Assembly: GCA_011088105.1 (NCBI GenBank)
Contig: JAALKI010000022.1
Location: 1 to 42,610 of the forward strand
DNA: 42,610 bases
Reading direction: 5' to 3'
From: Nitrospirota bacterium
GTDB taxonomy: Bacteria > Nitrospirota > Nitrospiria > Nitrospirales > UBA8639
Shown: piece by piece, positions 27,270 through 36,080 of the stretch
Position numbering within the stretch: the first letter of the stretch is position 1
Layout of the letters: each line of letters begins with the position of its first letter
Translations under genes and position numbers: made by a program
Notes under the pieces: model-generated
Told to the model about the DNA's origin: nothing
Database searches by the model: none
Seen by the model: the letters and a program-made list of their open reading frames with translations, nothing else

Positions 27270-27927
27270 CAGCGAGCGAGTAAAAGGAAAAAACTTCAAG
27301 GATTTTCTTGGCAAGCCATTATTTCGCTGGATACTCGATTCTTTACTAGAGGTTGAAGAGATCGAACAAGTCATTATCAATACCGATGCGCGGGACATTC
27401 TTCAAGAGAAGGGCTTTGCCGAGAGTGACAGGATCTTGATCCGTGACCGCAAGCCAGAAATCTGTGGTGATATGGTCTCTATGAATCTCGTACTGGCTGA
27501 CGATGTTAAGAGCATAGAGGCCGATATCTACCTCATGACTCATACCACCAATCCTCTAATAAGTACAGATACCATCCGTCGCGCACTAAGCACTTTCCAA
27601 CAAGAGCAATCTGAAGGTGCAGCAGATTCGCTCTTTACAGTTGATAAGATTCAAAATCGTTTTTACCGAGCCGATGGCAGTGCGGTTAACCATAATCCCA
27701 ATAATCTTGTCCGCACCCAGGATCTTGAGCCTTGGTTCCAAGAAAACTCCAACCTGTACATTTTTACACGTGGCAGCTTTGCCGAGACAAATGCTCGTAT
27801 AGGCATGAAGCCGATGATGTTTGAGAGTCCAAAGTTTGAATCCATTGATATAGATACGCCAGAAGACTGGGATTTCGCGTTTGTAGCGGCACGTTATCTA
27901 ATGGAGCAGAAGAGACAACAACAATGA
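27229..27927 (+). CDS. CMP-sugar-acid synthetase, acylneuraminate cytidylyltransferase family
   Basis: Members of this family (NeuA, PseF, LegF, KdsB) join CMP to 2-keto sugar acids such as sialic, pseudaminic or legionaminic acid or Kdo. The 232-residue protein has the N-terminal nucleotide loop LLPMKANSERVKGKNFKDFLGKP with the conserved Arg and Lys, the TTNPLIS stretch after YLMTHT, and the C-terminal FESIDIDTPEDWDFA signature. It starts inside the glycosyltransferase gene and its stop overlaps the start of the dehydrogenase gene (ATGA), so three genes are translationally coupled. No NeuB/KdsA-type condensing enzyme is found in the window, which leaves the source of its keto acid open. Confidence 0.85.
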   Translation: MKKKIVALLPMKANSERVKGKNFKDFLGKPLFRWILDSLLEVEEIEQVIINTDARDILQEKGFAESDRILIRDRKPEICGDMVSMNLVLADDVKSIEADIYLMTHTTNPLISTDTIRRALSTFQQEQSEGAADSLFTVDKIQNRFYRADGSAVNHNPNNLVRTQDLEPWFQENSNLYIFTRGSFAETNARIGMKPMMFESPKFESIDIDTPEDWDFAFVAARYLMEQKRQQQ

Positions 27928-28859
27928 AAATACTGGTTACCTGTCCTCCCATGCTTGGCATGATCGATAACTTCAGCCAAATTTTTGAACAGCATGGGGT
28001 AGAAGTAACTGTACCAAATGTCGTGCAAACGCTGTCGATTAAAGAACTCAAAGAGCTTGTTCCACAACATGATGGATGGATCATCGGGGATGATCCGGCC
28101 ACCCGAGAAGTCTTGACCGCTGGAAAGGCAGGTCAACTGAAGGCGGCGGTTAAATGGGGAGTTGGTGTGGATAACGTAGACTTTGAGGCATGTAAAGAGC
28201 TCGATATATCTATTGCAAATACTCCTAATATGTTTGGTCGAGAAGTGGCTGATATTGCGATGGGATATGTCATTGCCCTTGCAAGAGAAACCTTTCAGAT
28301 CGATGCAGGCGTGCGTCAAGGACAGTGGCCAAAGCTGCGAGGGATTTCTTTATCTGATAAAACAGTGGCCCTTGTGGGTTTTGGCGACATTGGGAAAAAT
28401 GCAGCTAAACGCCTGCTCGCAGCCGATATGAAGGTCATTGTTTATGATCCTGTAGTACCCGACAATCCAGAACTAACCACTGTCGAGCGTGCCGACTGGC
28501 CTGACCGGATTGAAGAGGCCGATTTTCTTCTCATAACCTGCTCCTTGACAGCTTCTAGCCATCATATGGTCAATGCGGAAGTATTAGCCAGGACAAAGGA
28601 TGGTGTGCGGGTAATCAATGTTGGCCGCGGTCCTGTAATTAACGAGAAGGCGCTTGAAACAGCGATTCAAGCTGGCAAAGTGTATTCAGCAGCACTGGAT
28701 GTCTATGAAACAGAACCGCTGCCCAAGGACTCTTATCTTCGCACCCACCCACGCTGTATTTTCGGATCACACAACGCATCCAATACTATAGACGCTGTAG
28801 ATCGAACCAGCCGTATTGCTATCGACAAACTCTTCAAGTTTTTGGGGATCATCGAATGA
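27924..28859 (+). CDS. D-isomer-specific 2-hydroxyacid dehydrogenase (SerA-like)
   Basis: An NAD(P)-dependent dehydrogenase that interconverts a 2-hydroxyacid and the 2-keto acid. The N-terminal part carries KWGVGVDNVDFEAC; the nucleotide-binding motif is VALVGFGDIGKNAAKRL, followed by VYDP; VINVGRGPVINEKAL holds the conserved Arg, ALDVYETEPLPKDS the Glu, and GSHNASNT the catalytic His. The protein has 311 residues, lacking the ACT/regulatory domain of full SerA. It overlaps the cytidylyltransferase by 4 bp. This pairing suggests that it produces, or acts on, the acid that is activated with CMP, rather than serving serine synthesis (inference). Confidence 0.87.
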   Translation: MKILVTCPPMLGMIDNFSQIFEQHGVEVTVPNVVQTLSIKELKELVPQHDGWIIGDDPATREVLTAGKAGQLKAAVKWGVGVDNVDFEACKELDISIANTPNMFGREVADIAMGYVIALARETFQIDAGVRQGQWPKLRGISLSDKTVALVGFGDIGKNAAKRLLAADMKVIVYDPVVPDNPELTTVERADWPDRIEEADFLLITCSLTASSHHMVNAEVLARTKDGVRVINVGRGPVINEKALETAIQAGKVYSAALDVYETEPLPKDSYLRTHPRCIFGSHNASNTIDAVDRTSRIAIDKLFKFLGIIE

Positions 28860-28898
28860 TACCCTTGGTAAGGGTATTGTGAGCATGAGGTATTGATT

Positions 28899-29750
28899 GT
28901 GCCAAACGAAGAGAGTCGGCTTCGAATCATTCGACCCGATAGCCGAATAACGGAAGGCTCAATCAGGGCAATCCGGGACTTGATTGATGAAGTTTGGACC
29001 TTCCGTAGCCATATCAAGATTGTCTTTAAGGAGCAATTCCGTGCTGCTTATTCAGGGACTGGGCTAGGCATATTCTGGAACTATGTGCTGCCCTTGGTTC
29101 CGTTGACTGTCTATTGGATGTTGTCGAAGTTGCGTGTCTTTCCGAATTTCGAGGGCGTTGATAGCGCAACTTTTCTGACATTTGGCGTGACGTTGTGGTT
29201 TCTGTTTACGGGCTGTGTTCAGACACCGATCCAGGTTGTCCACTCACGCAATAAGGAGGCGATGAAAACCGCCTTTCCCTTGAGTGCTGCGATTGTTTCG
29301 GGATTTGGGCGGTTATTGTTCGATACGCTGATACGGGTTATGTTTGTGACCATTGTTGTAATCATGACACAAAGTTGGCCGGGCTTACAGAGTTTGCTAC
29401 TACCTGTCGTGATGCTACCAGCCGTTCTGTTATTTATTGGAGGGGGGTTGTTACTTGGCATACTTAATGTGATCTACAACGATGTCTCTCGTGTGGTGAC
29501 CATCCTGCTCCAATATGGTATTTTTGTGAGCGGGGTACTATTCCCCCTTTCTGATATGGATCTGCTCTCCACCCTAATTCTGTTTAACCCTTTTGCGGTA
29601 TTTATCGATGCTTGCCGTACTATTGTCTTTCAAGGGGTCATTGAAAATTTCAGTGTGTATCTTGTCATGACAGGGCTAGCCTTGATCGTGTTCGTGTTGT
29701 CATGCCGTGTATTCTTTATCATGGAATATCGGATCAGGGGAATTAATTGA
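28899..29750 (+). CDS. wzm: Polysaccharide ABC exporter, membrane permease (Wzm/TagG-like)
   Basis: The ABC-2 type permease forms the channel that moves a lipid-linked polysaccharide across the inner membrane. It has an N-terminal amphipathic part ([20 protein letters not shown], here the typical gate-helix region) and six membrane segments ([96 protein letters not shown]). I prefer GTG 28899 because GAGG lies 8 bases before it; TTG 28893 is the alternative. The ATPase gene overlaps its stop. Export by this route means the glycan is finished in the cytoplasm, in contrast to Wzx/Wzy systems. Confidence 0.9.
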   Translation: MPNEESRLRIIRPDSRITEGSIRAIRDLIDEVWTFRSHIKIVFKEQFRAAYSGTGLGIFWNYVLPLVPLTVYWMLSKLRVFPNFEGVDSATFLTFGVTLWFLFTGCVQTPIQVVHSRNKEAMKTAFPLSAAIVSGFGRLLFDTLIRVMFVTIVVIMTQSWPGLQSLLLPVVMLPAVLLFIGGGLLLGILNVIYNDVSRVVTILLQYGIFVSGVLFPLSDMDLLSTLILFNPFAVFIDACRTIVFQGVIENFSVYLVMTGLALIVFVLSCRVFFIMEYRIRGIN

Positions 29751-31006
29751 TGTTGCTGCAGACCGATACTGTACTGGAAGTAGAACGATTGTCCAAGCTT
29801 TACTCACGTGCACAAGGTGTGACTCGTCAGCGATTGGCCGTGACCTTCGGTCGTATACTGTTAGGATGGTCTCCAAAGCCTCTTAGCAATTTGCAGAAAA
29901 GTGAGTTTTGGTCGCTTAAGGATGTTAGCTTTTCTCTCAAGCGTGGTGAGGCCCTTGGTGTGATCGGACTTAATGGCGCAGGGAAAACAACATTGCTCAG
30001 ACTTCTGGCAGGGCAGCTTTTGCCTGATGAGGGTGAAATCCACATTCTTGGTAAAACAGCGGCAATGATTGATCTGACTGCTGGCTTTCAGATGACAGCA
30101 AGTGGAGCGAGGAATGTCTTTCTGCGGGGAGCAATGTTGGGACGCAGCAAAGAAGAGATTGCTGTGACCTACGATGAAATCGTTGATTTTGCAGAACTCG
30201 GAGATGCGATCGATGCTCTGGTCTCTACCTACAGTTCTGGGATGCTCATGCGGCTTGCCTTCTCTATCATGGTAGCAATGAAGTCAGACATATTATTTAT
30301 TGACGAAATCTTATCTGTTGGTGATTTCTGTTTTCGTCAGAAATGTCTTGCGCGTATTCGTGAACTGCGTGAGCAAGCTGCTTTTGTGTTAGTCTCTCAC
30401 TCAATGAGTAATATAAAGCTTTTTTGCGATCGTGCTATAGTTTTACACAAAGGGCGAGTGGTCTTCAAAGGGGAACCAGAGGAGGCAATTAGAGTCTATG
30501 AGGAGATGAAATTTCCCCAAGCGGTTACTCAAGAAACAAAGCGCGCAAACGTCCTAAATCCCCAATTTCACAATGAAAAGATCGTTGAGCAAGTTGAACA
30601 TTATTGGTGTAATGTGTATGGACAGCCTATCGGTGAGATCCGTTCGGGAGAAAACTTGTATCTAAAAGCATCCTTTAAAATAGCCCACAGACCAAGGGAT
30701 CTCATTATGGGAGTACCGGTTTGGACAGAAGAAGGCGGGTATGTGACTGGATTTTCGACAGAGATTCAAGAAGAAGGAATGGCTATTACCCCAGAGGAGA
30801 GGACCACGTTTCTGCTCAAAATCCCCAATATTATCTTTAATCCAGGTATTTACCTGTCAAACTTCGTCATTAATGATGGCCCTGAATTTCTTTACCGAGG
30901 AAGTAATACGACCTTGACGGTTCTATCGGTGCGGAATCGTTTTTGGGGGGTGGTCACGCTCCCACATAGTTGGCAAATATCAACTGAAAGCGAGAAACTG
31001 TCTTAA
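29747..31006 (+). CDS. wzt: Polysaccharide ABC exporter ATPase with C-terminal cargo domain (Wzt-like)
   Basis: The N-terminal 240 residues form the nucleotide-binding domain: Walker [10 protein letters not shown], a [12 protein letters not shown] signature motif (SSGM instead of LSGGQ, as usual in this subfamily), Walker [13 protein letters not shown] and the H-loop LVSHS. From about residue 275 an additional strand-rich domain of some 140 residues ([51 protein letters not shown]) matches the Wzt C-terminal module that binds a modified non-reducing end of the glycan. The start is TTG 29747 or ATG 29750, overlapping wzm. The extra domain implies that the polymer carries a terminal mark, for which methyltransferases later in the locus are candidates. 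Confidence 0.92.
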   Translation: MMLLQTDTVLEVERLSKLYSRAQGVTRQRLAVTFGRILLGWSPKPLSNLQKSEFWSLKDVSFSLKRGEALGVIGLNGAGKTTLLRLLAGQLLPDEGEIHILGKTAAMIDLTAGFQMTASGARNVFLRGAMLGRSKEEIAVTYDEIVDFAELGDAIDALVSTYSSGMLMRLAFSIMVAMKSDILFIDEILSVGDFCFRQKCLARIRELREQAAFVLVSHSMSNIKLFCDRAIVLHKGRVVFKGEPEEAIRVYEEMKFPQAVTQETKRANVLNPQFHNEKIVEQVEHYWCNVYGQPIGEIRSGENLYLKASFKIAHRPRDLIMGVPVWTEEGGYVTGFSTEIQEEGMAITPEERTTFLLKIPNIIFNPGIYLSNFVINDGPEFLYRGSNTTLTVLSVRNRFWGVVTLPHSWQISTESEKLS

Positions 31007-31104
31007 AAGGGCCTCCCATCTATCACCGTCACCGTATGTTTGGATATGACACGAACCTTTTCCCCAGTCGGCACCTCCAAAATCTTGAACAGGCTGTTAG
31101 GTCA
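31003..31104 (-). pseudogene. Possible 3' remnant of a minus-strand gene
   Basis: In the 272 bp after wzt, one minus-strand frame encodes about 32 residues with protein-like character (LFKILEVPTGEKVRVISKH in one stretch, then [10 protein letters not shown] and a stop whose complement overlaps the wzt stop). A stop codon lies just upstream and no start is available, so this could only be the tail of a lost gene. I do not recognise the family, and chance is possible. The rest of the interval holds nothing I can name. Confidence 0.2.
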
Positions 31105-31278
31105 CAAATCTATAGGACTCGTCCATCAAATTACCCAGATCTAGGTTTAGACAGGTTGCTCGTTTTATTGACAAGCGTCAACACAAAATGAACTAAAATT
31201 CAAGAATGCTGATCTAACCACGCGGCTGCATCTGACGGCAATAGCACTACGCTTTGTTACAGCCGATCAGCTTGGCTG

Positions 31279-32606
31279 TTGCTATACGAGAGATGTTCAC
31301 AAGTGAGATCAATAGATTTCGGGCTATTTCGCAAACGGTTATCAAAGGTAATGTTGGTAATTATAATCAATATCCTAATTTTTCAGGTTTTACTTGAAGT
31401 TGGGCTGAAATTCATTATGGTTCCCGCATGGCCAACTTACTTTTTACCTCGTCATTATCCAGCTTCTATGGTTCAAACAACAGCGGGACCTGTATCAGCT
31501 AATTGGATCACAAACTCTCAGGGTTTTCATGATGTTGAACATGATTTTAGTGCAGTTGATGATAAAGTCAGAATTGTGACCATCGGTGATTCTTTCCTTG
31601 ATGGCCCTCAGCAAAACCCACTTTCATCGTTACTGTATTCTCTAATCAAGGAAGAGCGAGACAATGTTGATGTCATCAACCTAAGCAGGCCAGGAATCAA
31701 TACCAATCTATATTACTTACTATTTAAACACGCTTTGCCGACGTATGAGCCTGATATCGTATTGGTATTTATTTATGAGGGAAATGACTTTAGGGCGATG
31801 GATAAGTTTTCGGCAGACCTTTATGATAAACCAGTCTCATTCTTTAAACGTTACCCACAATCATCTTATTACGGGATGATCTTCCCGAGGTCATCTATAT
31901 TTATTTCAGACATGGTTAGTGGCCGTTTAATCCATAATAGATGGAGTAATATGCCTGAAAATGCGCGATGGGAAAACCTATTGAGGCACGTAACCTGGAG
32001 GAAATTTCAAGAGATATCACTAAATACATAGATGCAGATAGTGCTACTGTTCGTCAGTTTCTTATTGATCGTTTAACAAAAGAGGAACTACAGGAGCTAA
32101 CAAAATTTGGTGTACGGATTGATTTGTTGTCATACATGATCTCTATTGGGCTTGAGGCAAACTACGCTCCAAGTTTAGGGATAAAGAAACATAGGCCTGA
32201 AATTAAGAATGAAATTATTGCGAATAAACAGGTGGAATCTGTTTTTGCTTTTCTAAGGGCAATGAAAGAGACTTCTTTGAAAAGAGGAATTGAATTCTAT
32301 TGTGTATTAATACCAACGTCATATGCTGACCCAAAGTCTTCTGATATGTATGTGAGACTCGGTGCTGGTCAAGATCCTTTGTTTGTTGGCACACGCATGA
32401 AACAAATGGACCAGCTTAAGCATAAGTTGATATATGGGAATTTCAAAATTATTGATCTTAGCGATGCACTTGATGGTGAAAGTGACAGCTACCTTAGGTT
32501 TGATACTCATTGGAGTCTAAAAGGCGTTCAAATTAGTGCAGGCTATATCAGTAAGTATCTAATTAATAAAAGCAAGCAACTAACAACGCCATCAATTACG
32601 TCATGA
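31279..32606 (+). pseudogene. SGNH-hydrolase / AlgJ-AlgX-like protein, split by a frameshift
   Basis: Two overlapping frames encode the halves of one protein of about 440 residues. The first (31279 to a stop near 32031) has an N-terminal membrane anchor (VMLVIIINILIFQVLLEVG) and the nucleophile motif TIGDSFLDG. The second (31968-32606) carries DTHWSLKG, the Asp-His of the catalytic triad in AlgJ/AlgX-like O-acetyltransferases. Reading on after the run GGGAAAA (31970-31976) with one extra base joins ENARW to GKPIEARNLEEIS without a stop. The protein would be periplasmic and might acetylate or deacetylate the glycan. No MBOAT partner is present. Start may be TTG 31279 or GTG 31303. It could be a real pseudogene or a sequencing error. 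Confidence 0.7.
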
Positions 32607-32627
32607 TCAATTTTGATAAGAGTCTAG

Positions 32628-33014
32628 TACAATATTGAAATAACCAAACGTAATTTCGAGAAGGCAGGGGTTGATTCACAGATTGACAGCCGATGTGGAA
32701 ACAGTAGGGAAATTTTACCCAAGATCATGAACGAGATAGAATTCACATGCTTTGTGTTTCTGGATGCTTGTCATTTTTATGAGGACGTTTTATTCGAATT
32801 CGAATCGCTCCTACCAAAGTTGGCAGATGATGCGCTTGTCTTATTCGATAACACGTATCCCATCGCCGAGGAGAATGAAGATCAGAGAGTCAATGGTGCA
32901 TTAAAAACAATCCTGGATTGTCACGGCGGCAACTTGATTAACCTGAAATTTGTTTCTTGGTATACGCCGGGTTTGGCAATCTGGCAAAAACAGCCTAATC
33001 TTTATAGCGTTTAA
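32628..33014 (+). pseudogene. C-terminal fragment of a class I SAM-dependent methyltransferase
   Basis: The frame is open from just after a TAG at 32625, with no start until ATG 32727. From 32634 on it already looks like a methyltransferase interior: EITKRNFEKAG (after motif II), CGNSREILPKI, then FVFLDACHFYED (motif III-IV) and DDALVLFDNTYP (motif V). The N-terminal half with the SAM-binding glycine loop is missing and is not found upstream, where the SGNH gene ends at 32606. It is therefore a truncated remnant of the Methyltransf_24/CmcI-like type. A product from ATG 32727 (95 residues) could not bind SAM. Confidence 0.7.
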
Positions 33015-33038
33015 AGGTTTTTTAGGAGAGAATGCCTG

Positions 33039-33800
33039 ATGTTTGATTTCATAAGAAAATCCCAGCTATGGGAAGGTATCGACTCTGATTGGTATAAAGA
33101 GTTGAAGGGCGGTACACCTTTTCATCTCAAGACTATCCAAGATGTGGCGATGTATCAGATCATCAAAGATATAAAGTTTAGTAAAATTGCTGAAATTGGT
33201 GGAGGTAATTCAAGGATTTTGCCTCTTATTTCAGCGAAGAATGAATGTTGTAATGTGGATAAATTCGAGGGCATGGATGGTGGGCCAAAATATGAAATAA
33301 CGATTCCAAAAGTGCAGAATCTTAAAACCTTCCTTGGTGAATATAGTGATCTTTTGAAAGAAAATTCCTTTGACTTGTTATTTTCCGTTTCAGTGGTTGA
33401 GCATGTCCCCGTAAATAAATTGGATGATTTTTTTATGATGGCATACGGATCCTCAAGCCAGGAAGTATTATGGTTCATGCGATTGATATGTATATTAGTG
33501 ATGCACCATCGTCTTTCTGGCTTAATCGTTTTGACCTTTACAAAAAAGCATTAATAGGTAACAACAGTATAGACCCGATTGGCTTTGTTAACAACGGACC
33601 ACTGAGATTTTCATGCGATTTTGCCAGTAATCCTGATGATATCATGCATTCATGGCGGCGGATAGCACCTGGTCTGGATGATCTGAGACAAAGTGCACAA
33701 AGCGTGTCTTTGATGTGGGGGGCTAAAAAAATATGATGGCAACCAACTGCATTATTGGGTGTTTAGGTTTTTTCGTGATGCTCTAGTGACTGACAGCTGA
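33039..33800 (+). pseudogene. Class I SAM-dependent methyltransferase, broken by two homopolymer frameshifts
   Basis: The first frame (from ATG 33039) has IAEIGGGNSRILPL as motif I and FDLLFSVSVVEHVP as the motif IV region. At a run of seven T (33428-33434) the frame is lost; one more T gives FFYDGIRILKPGSIMVHAID, a normal continuation that runs on in another frame (TGA at 33734-33736). That frame in turn stops at a run of seven A (33725-33731); with one A fewer the reading continues YDGNQLHYWVFRFFRDALV to TGA at 33798-33800. The reconstructed protein of about 253 residues is a likely glycan methyltransferase. The pattern fits homopolymer errors in the sequence as well as a decayed gene. Confidence 0.7.
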
Positions 33801-34009
33801 TAATTGGCGATTGCCTAGTCAGATTGCGCTACTCCTTGGTTTTGAGGCTTAGGTAAATACCAAATAAGTCATGATTTTTCCTGTTGGATGTGGATAGATG
33901 TCTAAAGGTGAACTTGCTGTTTTACAATACCTCCGCAATGCTACATGCGTAAACTTGTGGATGAAGTCGTTCTGCTGATGACAGTCAAGGGTTGAAGTTT
34001 TAGGAAAGA

Positions 34010-34033
34010 CACTACGGGCGTAAGCCCGTAGTG
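34010..34033. repeat. Perfect 10-bp hairpin upstream of the glycosyltransferase-DUF115 gene
   Basis: CACTACGGGC (34010-34019), loop GTAA, and GCCCGTAGTG (34024-34033) form a perfect stem-loop 28 bp before the ATG at 34062. GTTCATT follows, not a T-tract, so it is a poor terminator; a REP-like element or translation-control structure is possible. The interval 33801-34061 shows nothing else. Confidence 0.55.
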
Positions 34034-34061
34034 GTTCATTAACCGAGGTATGGTTTGAAGC

Positions 34062-35855
34062 ATGGTGAATTCTGGATTAAGTGCATGTAGACAGGGAACT
34101 GGTAATTTGACCATTTCGGTCGTATCTCCAAATTTTAACCAGGCAGAATTTCTTGCGGAGTGTTTGTCGTCTGTTCGTGATCAAACGTATAAGCCAATTG
34201 AACACCTTGTGTTCGATCCCGGCTCGACAGATGGCAGTCGCGATGTTGCTGCACGTTTTCCTAACGTGACACTCATTGCCGAGCCAGATGAGGGTCAGTC
34301 TGAAGCTGTCAATAAAGGTTTTTCCCGTGCGCGAGGTGAAATCATTGCCTGGCTGAACTCTGATGATTGTTTGGCACATCCGCGTGTTTTCGAGTGTGTT
34401 GTGCAGCGCTTTCTCCAAGATGATGAGCCGGGTATTGTGTATGGAAGAGGCATTTTTACAAATGAATCTGGCAAGAAGCTACGGGATGTGTACATCAACA
34501 AAAACCCTGCATCACTGAATTGGCGGCTTCAGCAAGAAGACGGCATTCTTCAGCCTGCACTTTTCATGAGACGAAGTGTGATTGACCGTGTTGGTCCGTT
34601 ACGCAACGATCTACATTACTGCATGGATTATGAGTATTGGATTAGATGTGTGAAAGCAGAGGTGAAATTCGTGTATTTGGACGTGGATCTGGCAATAGCA
34701 CGTTACCACGATAACAATAAAACATATGGAATGCGAGGGAAAAGTTATTACGAAATTTGCGACATGCTGAAAGAGCATTTTGGTTATGTGAGCCATGTTT
34801 GGTTAAAGCGATATGCTGAGTTTTTATCTGATGGGCACGATGGCGTGCTTGTCGATGCTGAAAATGCTGGCATCAAAGATCCCGATAAGTTTAACAAGAT
34901 TTACCGTGGTCTTTTGCTTGCCTACAACGGATCATATGATAGTCGTCGGCTGTTGTCAGAACGAGCACCAAAGAAAAGTTTTGGTGATACCTTGCGAGAG
35001 ATGAAAAGGTTGGAAGTCGAAGGGCCAGTTCCCTGTCACGAGATACCGACTGGACAAGAACAAAAGTCCAGTTGCGTTACCTATACGGTGGGAGCTCGGC
35101 GCTGGGCTTTTGATGCTAAATGGAAGACAGCACAAATTGTTAAATCACATAAGTTCTTTCGGAATCGTGTAGCGAAACGTCACCGTGATACGTGCATCAT
35201 TGTCGGCAATGGTCCGACTTTAAACCAGACAGACTTTTCACTGCTGAAAAATCAGGATGTCATCGTTTCGAACAATGTTTTCTTAAGCGATGAGCTCATC
35301 AAGTACGCGACGTACTATACAGTAGTTAATTATCTCGTTGCAGAGCAGAGCAGTCAACATATTAATAGGCTGGAGGAGGTGCACAAGGTTCTGCCGTATT
35401 GGTTGGCGTATTGTTTGAATCCTGGCCCGAACGTCTATTTTGTTGATGCTGTTGGCTATGCGGAATTCAGCACGAATATGTTTGAAAATATGTCCTGGCG
35501 GCATACCGTGACATTTTTCAACCTACATCTTGCCTACGGACTTGGATATCGCAAGGTAGTAATGATTGGCTTTGATCATAACTATAAACAACCCAAAGGC
35601 GTGTTTGAGCAGGAAGTTATCCAAAACTATGCGGAAGACGACAACCATTTCCATTCGGGCTATTTTCGTGGAAAGAAATGGCAGGCTGCAGATACGAGTA
35701 ATATGGAAAAGATGTATCTATTGGCAAGAACTGCCTATGAGAAGGACGAGCGGGATATTGTGAACTGCACGATAGGTGGTCACCTAGAGGTATTTAGACG
35801 TGGTGATTTAAATGTGGAGCTAGGACTGGAAAACAGCAGAATGAGCTATGCTTAA
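34062..35855 (+). CDS. Bifunctional protein: family 2 glycosyltransferase fused to a DUF115/MptE-like domain
   Basis: Residues about 17-240 are a GT2 domain: ISVVSPNFNQAEFLAECL, FDPGSTDGSRD and the metal-binding WLNSDD near 97-102, with MDYEYWIR as the later acidic motif. After a linker, residues about 375-597 form a second domain: CIIVGNGPTLNQTDFSLL, the VTFFNLHLAYGLGY helix, VVMIGFDHNYK, NHFHSGYF and IGGHLEVFRRG. The same motif set recurs in the proteins at 36081 and 41741. Similar NGPSL domains occur in Maf flagellin glycosyltransferases and GT42 sialyltransferases, so a CMP-sugar transferase role is plausible but inferred. The protein would be cytoplasmic. The start ATG 34062 is preceded by only a weak ribosome-binding site (GAGGTATGG). 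Confidence 0.82.
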   Translation: MVNSGLSACRQGTGNLTISVVSPNFNQAEFLAECLSSVRDQTYKPIEHLVFDPGSTDGSRDVAARFPNVTLIAEPDEGQSEAVNKGFSRARGEIIAWLNSDDCLAHPRVFECVVQRFLQDDEPGIVYGRGIFTNESGKKLRDVYINKNPASLNWRLQQEDGILQPALFMRRSVIDRVGPLRNDLHYCMDYEYWIRCVKAEVKFVYLDVDLAIARYHDNNKTYGMRGKSYYEICDMLKEHFGYVSHVWLKRYAEFLSDGHDGVLVDAENAGIKDPDKFNKIYRGLLLAYNGSYDSRRLLSERAPKKSFGDTLREMKRLEVEGPVPCHEIPTGQEQKSSCVTYTVGARRWAFDAKWKTAQIVKSHKFFRNRVAKRHRDTCIIVGNGPTLNQTDFSLLKNQDVIVSNNVFLSDELIKYATYYTVVNYLVAEQSSQHINRLEEVHKVLPYWLAYCLNPGPNVYFVDAVGYAEFSTNMFENMSWRHTVTFFNLHLAYGLGYRKVVMIGFDHNYKQPKGVFEQEVIQNYAEDDNHFHSGYFRGKKWQAADTSNMEKMYLLARTAYEKDERDIVNCTIGGHLEVFRRGDLNVELGLENSRMSYA

Positions 35856-36080
35856 AAGCAGTATCTGAGTGATGAGTTGATACATGCAGAGTCTCGGGTT
35901 GCAATGGGTGTGGCTAGACATCCATCTTTAACCACTGGCTGGGTGTCTCTCCTTAGTCTGAAAGGCGGGTTCCGTCAAGGCCAGGGGGCCACAGGGCTAC
36001 ATAGACAGGCTGGATACGTAACGCAAACCTCCCACACTCTGTTCGTTCCATCCCCCTTGCATTTGAAAGAGCGTCCATAA
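35856..36080. other. Spacer of 225 bp, richer in GC than its flanks
   Basis: The stretch around 35930-36060 contains G/C-rich segments (CCAGGGGGCCACAGGGC) unlike the AT-rich genes on either side. A frame is open to 36080 but its protein has no family character and the predicted start lacks a ribosome-binding site. It may be the scar of an inserted element. Nothing else is recognised. Confidence 0.3.

Noticed and set aside
27229-27927. Assigning the CMP-synthetase specifically to sialic acid or Kdo
   Set aside because: No NeuB, KdsA or other specific partner is in the window, and the sequence alone does not separate the substrates.
27924-28859. Serine-pathway phosphoglycerate dehydrogenase (serA)
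   Set aside because: It lacks the C-terminal regulatory domain and is translationally coupled to a CMP-sugar-acid synthetase, which points to glycan precursor work instead.
31969-31977. Programmed -1 frameshifting as the explanation for the split SGNH gene
   Set aside because: The codons TGG GAA AAC do not form a canonical X XXY YYZ slippery site in the zero frame, and programmed shifting is not known in this family; an indel is simpler.
35877-36080. Plus-strand frame of 67 codons before the 1148-residue gene
   Set aside because: No ribosome-binding site and no protein-like conservation pattern; kept only as a GC-rich spacer.
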